A stretch of 64,000 nucleotides of DNA, from contig OUQQ01000006.1 of the NCBI GenBank assembly GCA_900404475.1, positions 143,134-207,133 on the forward strand, in the 5' to 3' direction. The notes under the pieces were generated by a model. It had not been told where the DNA came from. It worked only from the letters and a program-made list of their open reading frames with translations, and searched no databases. The position numbers were made by a program, and so were the translations under genes. Position 1 is the stretch's first letter. Each line of letters begins with the position of its first letter. This document shows, in pieces, positions 12,801 through 22,790 of this stretch. The DNA is from Spongospora subterranea (taxonomy: Eukaryota; Endomyxa; Phytomyxea; Plasmodiophorida; Plasmodiophoridae).

Positions 12801-14323
12801 TGCCTCCATTCTATCGAGTCTGTCAACGTCGCCGCTCGTCTTTTGCTGCAAAGCGTGATAACTCGAATGTCAGTTGATCGGAAAAATGACGCCCGTGAAT
12901 ACTGGACAACAGTGTTCAAAGGCGTTTCATTGCTCCGCACAACGAGAAATCCCAGCAGGGACTATCAAAACGATGATGCTCTTTCGAATGTATTCCCCTT
13001 GTTGTTTTTTTTTGCTCTTTGTAGTCACCATTAGCCAGTTGGAGTTTCTCTCCCGCAATGATGAAAGACTGATGGCTGCCATGATCCTGTGTATCTTGTG
13101 TGTCAATCATCAGCTTCTGCTCGATGACCAATGCAGCCTCAAGATCATAGAAATGCTAAGCAAGCTAATCACATCCGAATCAGAAGGGTATATACGGTCG
13201 TCTTTAGCGGCCGAACTAATTGGCAAAGGTAACCTCCCGTTTCTTGCTGACATACGGTTTGTCATATTCTTCTCTTAGGAATCCGGTTTTGGCAGCCGTA
13301 TCTGTCCCAAGTTGATGGAATCATTGAACGATTATTATACTTGGGGCTTCCGCAAAGTAAAAAGTCCAAAACAATTCAGGTTGGGTTCGCGCATTATCAA
13401 TGTCAGTGGATGCGAGCTCAGCCAACACATTGCAGGTTACTGCTCGGCGAGCATTGCTGGAGGTTGCTGCAGTCAATGTACCCGTTTTTTTCACAACTCT
13501 GGGCAAAATTGCTAACAGTCCAACCAAGGCCGGTTATTTCGCGTCAAAACCCATGATTATTTTAACACCCTTTCTCATGGCTGTTTTGCGTAGTATGCTG
13601 ACGCCGTTGCAGTTGCTTCTCTTAATGCCGCTGCTGGTCTTATCATGAAGAACCCGACGTGCATGTTATCTAGTGAAGGCTCTTCTTCTTTGATCCCGTT
13701 TGCTATTGATATCATTATTCGATGCTTAAATCCCGACGAGTCTGGCAGTCAATTTAATAATGTCGCTTTTTTCCAACTCATGTTTACTGTTTAGGCCCAC
13801 TGATAGGCGCTCAATAATTGGTCCGGCGCTAGCTGTGTTAAAAGCGTTTGCTATTCGGTTTCCGGTTGTAAAAATGCACGGTTCATGTCATCTTGTTGCA
13901 TCTGTGTCTAATAGCCATATCGTTGTCTACGATGTAACGACGGCATCAAAATGGAAAATTTTGGAAGATCACACTCAACAGGTGGACGCTTTGTCTTTCA
14001 ACCCTGCCGGTATTATCGAAATTTTCAAACACCATTTGATTTCAACGCGCTGTTCTTTTTTAGGGTCAATGCTGGCATCCTATTCCTCTCAAGAAGATCC
14101 GCCGACATTGCGTCTCTGGAATCTTCCTGTATCGAAACGAAATCTTCTAACGAGCTGGTTGAGCACAACCATCCGGAATCACCGAACTTTGCACCTCGCA
14201 CCATTAGCCTCCACGCCTTCGTTTTCCGAACGTTTGCAATGCATAACGCTGACTTGGACCAAAAATTGCATACAGCTTATACGAGAAGATGGATCCATTT
14301 GCCGCTTTTCATCAGAACAGTAG
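9841..14323 (+). CDS. WDR7/rabconnectin-3-beta type WD40 protein
   Basis: At least twelve exons; the frame was followed across most junctions. The N-terminus is a WD40 propeller (TGSQSGGLVLW, ITYEDGLVSVHECLSGDCI, LFSGDDDGRISIWKL, ITENGTIYIWAIS). After a polar linker comes the conserved element SLLLDWTLDSELD, corresponding to LLSWLLPWGLDEE in animal WDR7. The alpha-helical middle contains VNVAARLLLQSVITRM, DERLMAAMILCILC, QVTARRALLEVAAVNVP and SLIPFAIDIIIRCLNPDE. It ends with C-terminal WD repeats (LASYSSQEDPPTLRLWNL). WDR7 partners rabconnectin-3-alpha/DMXL to regulate V-ATPase assembly and vesicle acidification. Around 12240-12330 and 12780-13050 the exact exon edges are uncertain. The product is about 1,300 residues. 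Confidence 0.85.
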
Positions 14324-14383
14324 ATGTTTTCTGCGGAACCCAAGGATCTGTCATGTAAATAACAATATACTTTGAGTTGTTTT

Positions 14384-14572
14384 ATGAAAATGGAAGATCG
14401 TTTTATAATCGCTTTGGCCTCGGGCATACAATTGACGTCCAACATTGACTGGGCGTGTTTCCCCTGTCATGTTTTTATTGATAATCCAGAGGATTTAGGC
14501 CTTATTGAACGGCAAATCCCGCATAACCCACTACACATTCGGACCGACCTGACGATCGAAATTTTCCGGTAA
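14384..14572 (+). CDS. Possible small protein, 62 codons
   Basis: An ATG at 14384 opens a 62-codon frame (MKMEDRFIIALASG, DWACFPCHVFIDNPEDLG) ending at 14572. Its composition is protein-like and no intron is needed, but I recognise no family. It sits just after the WDR7-like gene, so it could also be part of that 3' UTR. Confidence 0.25.
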   Translation: MKMEDRFIIALASGIQLTSNIDWACFPCHVFIDNPEDLGLIERQIPHNPLHIRTDLTIEIFR

Positions 14573-14830
14573 ATTGTACTTCTGGCTCCATGCGGCCGGA
14601 TAAACTTCTGGACGAGCACTGAATTTTTAAGAAAAAAAATGGAAAATGTAAGCAGCTATGTGTTGCCAGGTCGGGGCAGTAGCGCCATGCTAGACTTGAT
14701 GAGGCCGAGGACTGCTACAATACACGTCGGGGATTGAGTGGAGGAGGGTTTTCGCTACACACCACAGTCCCCGCAAGTGGTGTGGCGTAGCAATAATGAT
14801 ACACATGATTGAGTCGATAAAACATTAACA
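14573..14830. other. GC-rich intergenic segment with hairpin
   Basis: Between the small frame and the PIG-V start. Bases 14670-14750 are unusually GC-rich and non-coding in all frames, followed by the stem-loop at 14754-14791. I compared it by eye with U4, SRP RNA and hammerhead cores and found no real match. Confidence 0.4.
14754..14791. repeat. Stem-loop, possible structured RNA
   Basis: The left arm GCTACACACCAC pairs with the right arm GTGGTGTGGCGTAGC, with a small internal asymmetry and an 11-nt loop. It lies 40 bp upstream of the PIG-V ATG, so it would fall in the promoter or 5' UTR. Confidence 0.6.
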
Positions 14831-16455
14831 ATGCGAGACCACTCGATTGGGTTTATCGTGGTTGTTGCTGTTTGTGTCCGATTATTTGTACTGGCTCTCG
14901 GTGCAATTGCCGGGTTGGTCTTCCCGCACTATGATAGATCTGGCGGATACCCTTTCGCTCATTGGTAATATTAATGAGTTTGTCGTTAACCGGGGACAGG
15001 AGTTTCCATCCCATTTTTCCGGGCCATTGTTTTATCGAAACTTATTCGCTTTGTTTTACGACAGGGATGCTGTATTCTATATTGATATAGCTAGAAAATC
15101 TTACGAATTCGAACAGCAATATGCTTTCCAGCCATTGCTTCCAATGATGCTCAGTGCGTTCGTGAAAGGTAATCAGTGCTATGGCACCGGTCTCTCTTTT
15201 TTCAATTTATCTCAGTGGTCAGGACCATTTTTCGGGCTGATGATGCGCTGGCATACCAAATTGCCGGGCTTATCATTTCCAATGGCTGTTTTGTTCTAGC
15301 GACAGTGGGCCTTTATCGGTCTGATGACATCGATCCATTTCCCGTTATGGACCTTAATTGCACTTCAGATTGGGTCAAGTTGCCACAAAAAATGAGCGAC
15401 TATCGTATCTTGGGGCCCTTGCCTTCTGCTTTACTCCGGTTAGATAGGATAGCTGCAACGGATTCCCCCGTCTCACTTTATCTGATGCAGGCTGGAATAT
15501 TTATGTCAGCGGTATACACGGAATCACTGTTCGCTTGTACCTCTTTTTGGGGACTTTATTTTCTCTATCGTACTCCCTCGTACCCATTAGTTACATCGGT
15601 ATTGTTCTCTGCTGCTGTTTCTACCCGTTCTAATGGTGTCGTCTTGGTCGGGTTTCTTCTATACAATGTTTGTTCGTGCTCTTTCGTTCGCTGATACTGC
15701 TTTGACTTTTTTTCCCCTAGACAATTCAGCAATCGCGCGAGCTTTATCGATTCAAATGTCGGATGTTGTTATTGATAGTCAAATCGATATGCTTCTCCAT
15801 CATTTGCGTCGCCCCCTTTATAACGTTTTTAGCGTTCGGCTATTCTCAGTTTTGTTATGGACCCGTTCCTCGCCCGTATTGTACATCTATGTTTCCTAAT
15901 ATCTATTCGTTCGTTCAAGCGGAATATTGGTGCGCTTTCTCTTCTATCTGAATTTTGAGCTGACCTCGTATCTTTTAGGGGTCTCGGTTTCCTAAAATAT
16001 TTCGTCGTAAAGCAAGTTCCTAATTTTCTTCTGGCAATTCCCGTTATTACTACGACAAGCTTAGCTTGCGCATCGTATATATTGAATGGAGGATATGTCC
16101 AGGTTGTTTCAGCTGGTTTGATGAAGGCTCCTCAACAATCGCAAAGCGGCGGATACTATGCAGCTGATATGACCTGCTTCGTTTATCATGCCGCCATCCT
16201 AACCGTTTTCGTCACATTGGTCGGTTTCCTCCCCCATCCCATATTCCGAATGTATCAAACGCTGACAATATGTTGCAGGTCGGCCATATCCAAATTAGCA
16301 CTCGTTTACTATTATCGTCATCGCCTCTCATATACTGGTTCATCGCCAGCTCCGCCTTTCAAAATCATCATATATGGACCATCTATCTAATCTGGTCGGC
16401 AATCTACACCTGCGTCGGAACCTGCTTATTTTCGTGTTTTCTCCCTTGGACATAG
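14831..16455 (+). CDS. GPI mannosyltransferase 2 (PIG-V/GPI18)
   Basis: Multi-pass ER membrane enzyme that adds the second mannose to the GPI anchor precursor, using dolichol-phosphate-mannose. The N-terminus is a signal-anchor-like helix ending FPHYDRSGGYP. The next exon has RDAVFYIDIARKSY and QYAFQPLLPM, matching the family's WDAVYF...YEHQ.AFFP region. Then come SLYLMQAGIFMSAVYTESLF, STRSNGVVL and FGYSQFCYGPVPRPYC with IYSFVQAEYWG. The end is HIQISTRLLLSSSP with LIYWFIAS. Introns are about 45-60 nt and the GT-AG joins keep the frame, for example near 15926-15977 and 16219-16277. Length and hydrophobic profile fit the family. Confidence 0.9.
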
Positions 16456-16747
16456 CACAATGGTTCTCAAATAAAAACAAATACTAAGCTATTGCGTTCT
16501 CACCTACGTATTCGATTAGCATTGCACCTACCTAGTTAATTAGGTTTGGACCTACCGTTGATTGGTATAGTTGGAGTGAGGGAACCATATGTAGTTCCCC
16601 CTCCCCCCCCATTGTGTGTAGTGGAGCCCATCCTGTAGAGACAAGCCGTCACGGGTTCGTCTCGTTCAATACCATATTAGCGGCTCTGTGGGCTAACGGG
16701 TGGGCAAATCTCCATCGGGCGGCATCGTAGTCAAACCCCCCCCCCCC

Positions 16748-16848
16748 NNNNNNNNNNNNNNNNNNNNNNNNNNNNNNNNNNNNNNNNNNNNNNNNNNNNN
16801 NNNNNNNNNNNNNNNNNNNNNNNNNNNNNNNNNNNNNNNNNNNNNNNN
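16748..16848. other. Assembly gap (N run)
   Basis: A block of about 100 N flanked on both sides by poly-C. Sequencing probably stopped in a long C homopolymer. The true distance is unknown. Confidence 0.98.
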
Positions 16849-17154
16849 CCCCCCCCCCCTTGATCATGCGCTAATGCCACCGACCTTCTTCGAAATCGCC
16901 TCGGTACATATCAATTGGTAGATGATTCCCAGAGATTTCGGCGCTAGATTCAGTTCGACAATTAAGTAATCCATTTCAAATTCGGTTGTCTCCCCAAGGT
17001 ATAATGTCCTGGATCATTTATTTCATTGATTTTTTCTGGTTGATTTCGGGTTCCACTGCCGTTGATAATACGACGCGACAACGACGCCAGTCCCTATCCC
17101 CCGATCGCACAACACCAATCTACCGATACGGGCACCAAGTGATGGGAGCGAGTG

Positions 17155-17240
17155 ATGTGTGATATACACCACACCCACACAGACACACACCACACCACAC
17201 CAGACGGACAGACAGACACCATTCACCCAATCACATCACA
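17155..17240. repeat. CA-rich simple repeat
   Basis: Imperfect CA/CACAC and GACA repeats, about 220 bp upstream of the DH-PH-FYVE gene start. Similar CA/TG-rich tracts lie upstream of other genes in this window. Confidence 0.75.
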
Positions 17241-17462
17241 CTCACCAAATGGCCACTCGAGATCTTTCGCCATCGTTCTCATATATTTTTGTCTATTGGT
17301 TCCGTGACCGCCACCAACCACATTTCGTCATTCGAATCGTTCATCTCTAACACAGTCTGTCCCAGATTTGATTATTCGTTCAGGAATACGTGCTGATCCA
17401 TCAATTTGCCTACATACACGCATTGCGACTCGTCACTCTTGCCCAGAGTTATTTGAGTTCCA

Positions 17463-20320
17463 ATGATATTGCAGCGCTCTCATTCGGCGCCCATCCTGCA
17501 GGCCGAAATACCGAACCATGTACCGGCCAATAGGGAGTCGGCACTTGACGAGCTACTGTCGTCAGAGCGGGTCTACACGCGATCGCTATTGGCCATTCGT
17601 GATATATTCCACACACCATTATTGATCCGCTCGCTGAAGACCGAGCACCAGCTCATGGCAGCCAATGATATATCGACCGTGTTTCGCAATGTACGACAGC
17701 TGGCTGCTCTACATCAAAACCTGCTGAAAGGGGTTGAAGATAAGGCCAAGAGGTGGAGCGCAGGACAAACCTTGTACTTCAAAAGTTCTGTTCGTCGATA
17801 TGATGTTTATTTCTGTATTTTTCAGAGGGGATATATTCGCGCAATGGTCTGAAGATATGCCAGCAGCGTATATGGAGTTCTGTAGCAGTCAAGAAAAGGC
17901 TTTGAGGCGGCTTGGACGCCGCTCCGCCTCTGACACTCGTTTGCGAATGTTTCTAGCTCATGCCGTGTCGCATCCTCAATGTCAAGGTGACAGCTTGCGT
18001 TCTCTGCTGATTCTCCCATCGCAAAGGCTGTCGCGATACATCCAGATCGTGTCCCGCCTTATCGATGCCACGCCTGTTGGCCATCCGGACTATCGCCAAT
18101 TGCATGATGTCCTCATCATCTGTACTACAGCTATGGAGAATATCGCTGAACACCTTTTACAAGTCTCCGCTGCTAATCAATGGTCACGGCTTCGAAAACA
18201 GTTGAAAGGTGGTTGAACTAAATATTGAACCTCGATGTGTATCTAATTGTTTATTCAGGGCCCCTTGTCGAAAGGCTATCCCGAATGGTGTTTTCATCGG
18301 AGACAGGTGCTGATCGGCCAAGGAATTGGCTTATTCTACATTCGCAACTGCATAGCACTAGTGATGCGTTGCCATCACAACACTTGTTCCTCTTCAGGAA
18401 CAGTGTTGCTTTGTGCGAAGGCGATTTTCATTCTGGATTTCACGTGATTCAGATTATGGCTGTGGACCGACTGACTTTCCTGGAAGCGCTCCGACCAGAT
18501 GATCGCCACAACACGATATCAATGAGGCGAATTGATTCAGACAGTCATCTTTGTGTTATAGTACCCGGTAAACACAAGTGCTGACGTTCTGTAGCCCCGA
18601 AACCCCTAAAACGCTGGTACAGATAATCATGAATACTGGATATCGATGCTGTCTATGTGCATCAGTGGCAGCGATACTGAAGAGATTGACCGTTTAGGCT
18701 CAATGGTTTGTCGCTGCTGCGACTCCCGATTCAGTTTGGACGTCCGACGAATCCCTTGCGGTTATTGCGCATATTTCGTCTGTTCGTCATGTTTGCGCTC
18801 TCATGCTGACTCAAGGCTCGCTTGTGGATCTAATGATGCATTGATCGATTTGTGTCGATCGTGCTCCTCGGAAATGAAGCCTGCTTTATTAAGAACGACG
18901 TCCAACCCATGCAGTGTCGATGAAGGCGATCGTCATCGGGGCGATTCTAATCCGGTAAAAGTCCATCTACCGACTCTTACAATAGATGATGGTCGAGAGG
19001 ATGGCGAGACCACAGTTGTCAACACTCCTTCAAGTGGATCGTCAGTAGCTGGGCATTCGACCACAATGGCAAGGTTTTTCGATGGAGAGTCCGAGTTTAT
19101 CGATATTTTCTCAAAGCTGATCGCGCTCTACGTGCACCCATTGCTGACGATGTCTTCAGACACTTCATTATCCATTATGAGCCGTGATAAGATTCATATG
19201 GCGTTTGGCAATTCTTTAGCGTTACTCGCCTTTCATTCTTCTTTGCTGCGAGAATTCCAGAATTCCGCCGCCGGTGATTTTGAGTCAGTTCTCAGGAATA
19301 ACTTGGCCCAACTGAAGGTCTATCGTGGAGATGCATTCGTGGCCAACGTCGAAAGCGCGCTCTCCGTCATTGAGTCTGCTGTGAAGCGAGAAGCCAAATT
19401 ACGTCGATTCTTCAATGCATGTTTGCCGCAGTCGCCTGGAGCAAGAGCTGTGACATTATGTGATTTGTTAGAAATGCCAGCTCAGCGCCTTTCGGTAAGA
19501 TCTTGGCCTATCTGATTACCTTGGCTAACGCCAGCGGGCAGGTGTACGTGTCGCTGTTGCCCAGCGATTCTCTTACCAGATCTTCGTTGGTTTCATTATT
19601 GACATCCATCGTACTCTCCTTTGACCGGTCCGATGTCATGAGACGGACGAGATTAGCTGCAGATCAGGTCCGAAAGTTGGGCGACCCGTCCACAGCTGGA
19701 CAGTTCATAAGGAAGGGCCCGGTATGCGATATTATTGGTTTGCCATGTAACAATAATCCCCAATACCGATTTCTATCGCTGGTGTAGCTCCGAGGAAAGA
19801 AGGAGAAGCATGCTAATATTTGCTTTTTATTTACGAAAGTCATGATCATTTGCCATCCGAACAAAACGTCGGGTAAATATAACATAATCAAAAGGATGCT
19901 GATAGGAAACGACGTAATTTTCGTAAACGATTTCATCGCAAGCGTTGCAACAGTGGCAAGAAATCCCAGTCAGTTAACGCCAATTCAGGTATGCGATTTC
20001 TTCAATCAAAGTCTCACATTTCTTCTTACATTGCACAGCTTGTCAGGACCCGCAAATCCATCATCTTACATGCCCAGAATGATCGGGATCGTCTTGCATG
20101 GGTTGCAGCATTAAGAAGATGTCTAGGAAGCCCCGATCCCGTCGAGTGTAATATATCATCGGTCTGCATATGCTGCTCCAAATCTTTCACAATCGCGTTA
20201 AGGAGGAGAATATGCTGCAACTGCTGCGAATTTATATGTCAAAATTGTGCAAATATCCAGAGGGATATCTTTGATGTCGTATGTAATTTATGCATTTTGG
20301 ATAGAACATTAAATAAATAG
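17463..20320 (+). CDS. Tandem DH-PH-FYVE / DH-PH-FYVE Rho guanine-nucleotide exchange factor
   Basis: About 850 residues from eight exons. Module 1 is a DH domain (SALDELLSSERVYTRSL to LRSLLILPSQRLSRYIQIVS), a PH domain (SRMVFSSETGA, HLFLFRNSVALCEG, ending EYWISMLSM across an intron) and a FYVE-like finger (MVCRCCDSRFSLDVRRIPC, CSSC, LCRSC). After an acidic linker, module 2 repeats this: DH (ESEFIDIFSKLIAL to LCDLLEMPAQRLS, continuing VYVSLLPSDS after an intron), PH (KKEKHANICFLFTKVMI to DRLAWVAALRRCL) and a second finger (VCICCSKSFTIALRRRICC, CQNC, VCNLC). The architecture is FGD-like but duplicated. It should activate Rho/Cdc42-type GTPases at membranes. Both fingers lack the RR.HHCR pocket, so PI3P binding is doubtful. 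Confidence 0.9.
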
Positions 20321-20389
20321 AATGGATGAACTAATGATCACGCTCCATGGGTTCTTGGACTGCGTCGGACTTTGCCATTAACATCTCAA

Positions 20390-20757
20390 ATGGTCTATCG
20401 AATTCTGGTGTTCGGCTTCTGTAAAGACCTACTCGATGGCCAGCCAATGATTGAACTCGATCTACCGTATGATCAAGTTACGTTGAACAAGTTGGTTGAT
20501 GAGGTTGGATCTCTTGGGATTTAAGGGGATACATGGGTACCGACATGATAACACTAGATCATGACGGAATGTCCTTGCCTGGACCAATACCGGAAACATT
20601 TCTGTATATCGATTAATTTGCAGTTATGCGGTTTAACAGACGAGAGATTGGTCTACAGCAGTGATGAGATTGCCTTAATACCTCCTATTGGGTAAGAATC
20701 TGCATATAACTTTAAGGGTAGCTCTGAAGTTAATCGCCATATCGCAGAGGGGGCTAA
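20390..20757 (+). CDS. Molybdopterin synthase small subunit (MoaD/MOCS2A-like sulfur carrier)
   Basis: Small ubiquitin-fold sulfur carrier for molybdenum cofactor synthesis. Exon 1 (from ATG 20390) reads VYRILVFGFCKDLLDG, then IELDLPYDQVTLNKLVDEV, the usual MoaD beta-grasp start. The last coding part reads ERLVYSSDEIALIPPI. Splicing an intron with a GTAAGA donor (20692-20747) adds GGG-GGC, giving a terminal ...PPIGGG. That supplies the C-terminal Gly-Gly that carries the thiocarboxylate. Without splicing the chain would end PPIG. A middle exon must lie between about 20510 and 20640; I could not place its edges. The subunit would be adenylated by an E1-like enzyme and pair with MoaE, neither of which is in the window. 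Confidence 0.75.
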
Positions 20758-20805
20758 AGTTCAGATGACCTGCACCGATTACAATGTTATCAATGAATTG
20801 TATAT

Positions 20806-22286
20806 TTAAACGCGATTTTCTGAGCATCGGAACAGCATCAGCGTATTGTCGGCTTCGATTTTGACGGCACAATTGTCTGGAATCGCCACGACAGAGCCAG
20901 TTTGCAGCCGAATGTCGGCAAGCCGCCCCGTTCCTTCAATGACGATGACGATAGATATTCCTTGAGTGGGCGCCATCGTGTAACAACCGTCATCAAGTTT
21001 CAGAGTCGTCCTTGTTAAGTAAAACTCTGAAACAGGAGCAGGAAATGCCAAGGTGCATGGGTCAATCATGTTGCCATAACTCAAATCAGGCATCTGTGTA
21101 ATCGCATAGTTGGTCTGATGTATACACAAACACTAGAGACGAGTAGTACCAGGGCACGATAAGAGAGCATACTGCATAAGGTATCGACGTCTCGGAATTT
21201 AGGAGTAAGGCCAGCACGGACGACATTGTCTGAGCAAGCCATGACTTCAACACAACTACCACATAAATATGCATGGGGCTCATTGGCATCAAGAAACATC
21301 GCACTTCCAGGAGTCATATTGATGGCATTCAGGAAAAACACACAAAATATTCCCACATCATCTGGGTATTGCTCAGCCAACCGGATTATGAGCGATTTTA
21401 GATTAATTGTGGATTTTGTTGATGGCAACTCAAAATCAATATCTGCAAAAGTTTTATGAAAAAGCATTGCATTTTGCGACGAAAATTACCTGCGATGTTC
21501 TTTAGCAATGCTTGTAACTCCTTGGCAACAGTGTCAGGCGAGCATTTCATTAAGTCTGTAAAAATAGCCTGGAGCTCCTTTTTCTGACAGTTACTTGACT
21601 CCAACGCTGAAAAAAAGTCTTTCGCACTTTGCTCCTGAATAAGTGTGCGAAGTTCTGCTTTCAATTGAGAAAATGCGAAAACCTCAACCTTAACCCGACA
21701 TACGTGGAACTGTTTTCAAAAAATGGGCAATCTCCGGTAACGGGCGAAAGCCACATAGTGCCTCGAATGGCGTCAACGCGACCGCCATCTCTGGTTTATG
21801 GTTGTCATCAGCATATTCCTATCACAACTGAGGTGGCACGATGAACATCAACACGTAAAATGTACTTTAGGCATCTTTGCATGAAGAACTTTAGCGAGTG
21901 CCTTATTTGGGTGCGCTTGTATAGACAACGCTTTATCAACTGAAAGAACCTGGGCAAAACACTGTTAATAGTTCGGATGACGGTTTTGCGAAAATCAAAC
22001 CTTAAAAAGAAAAGGAATATCTTGTCCACCGATGGCCTCCTTTAATGGAATGGAAGTTCGCCGGATAGTTGAAGGACCATTCACATGTGTTCCCATCCAC
22101 AATTCAGCATACCGCAAGCTAGAGTCTACGGGATGGCGGGACGAATGCAGTAGCGCCACCATGGAATCATCGCCAAACTTCCCCCATGCGTAGTTCTGCA
22201 CGCGGCAATCGAGTTCCGACGGCTCCTATAACGGTAATCACTAGCTATTTGAGGATGGCGACAAATTCCCTGACCGTTAATGTCAT
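20806..22286 (-). CDS. Mannose-6-phosphate isomerase
   Basis: Cytosolic zinc enzyme that interconverts fructose-6-P and mannose-6-P, feeding GDP-mannose for N-glycans, GPI anchors and wall mannan. A tiny first exon (ATG 22286, M-T-L-T) joins [10 protein letters not shown]. The series continues [73 protein letters not shown] and [16 protein letters not shown], ending with a C-terminal cupin part ([15 protein letters not shown]). The zinc ligands Q/H in QAHPNK, E in NHKPEMA and H in EPHAY are present. Introns of about 45-60 nt are needed near 22270-22230, 22010-21960, 21870-21820 and 21700-21660. Length is normal for the family. Confidence 0.93.
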
Positions 22287-22790
22287 GATCTGAACCTGCG
22301 ACAAGAGTGAAATGTAGTAACAACAGAGGCTGAGCGTCTTAATCAGTGCGTGCGTGGCGTGCGTACAGTACACACAGCCCACACACTTTGTTCGTGACTG
22401 AAGTGGGTAACCTGCTCAGGTCCAAATATAGATTCAAGAGTGTGTCATTTGCGACCACTGGATTTGTGTCAGCCACAAAGTCACAAAACTGAACTGCTTC
22501 ATTCATCTGTTTTCATTTCAGGCGACGACTGTTCGGGAAATTCGAAACCACATATATGTCGATTGTAAAGAATGACGAGACCGTGCCTAAGGCTAATACA
22601 TACATATTTCAACAATACTCCGCCTTGAATCGTCTTTGGCTTAAGAATATAGGGGTAGTACATAATTATCGCATCATGACTCCTCTGTTGTTTCATGCAA
22701 GGTTTCGAGTAATTTTGACCGACAAAAACTTTGATGATTTCTCGCTCATCTCCAAACGATAAGGTACTTCATGACACGAGCTAATAATCT
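22287..22790. other. Intergenic region
   Basis: About 500 bp between the MPI start and the 3' end of the membrane-protein gene. A TG/CA-rich patch with a GTACAGTAC core lies at 22345-22390, 60-100 bp upstream of the MPI start, and is probably part of its promoter. Nothing else is recognised. Confidence 0.5.

Larger units (their letters stand above)
16456..17462. other. Intergenic region containing an assembly gap and CA-rich tract
   Basis: About 1 kb without a gene. It contains a C homopolymer at 16735-16747, a run of about 100 N, another C run at 16849-16859 and a CA-rich tract at 17155-17240. Apparent frames across the N block are artefacts. Confidence 0.7.

Noticed and set aside
14660..14760. 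U4 snRNA- or hammerhead-like GATGAGGCCGAGG
   Set aside because: The U4 loop sequence and the CUGAUGA...GAAA hammerhead core are both missing.
16649..16921. Open frames spanning the N block
   Set aside because: They consist of poly-Pro or poly-Gly from C runs plus unknown bases.
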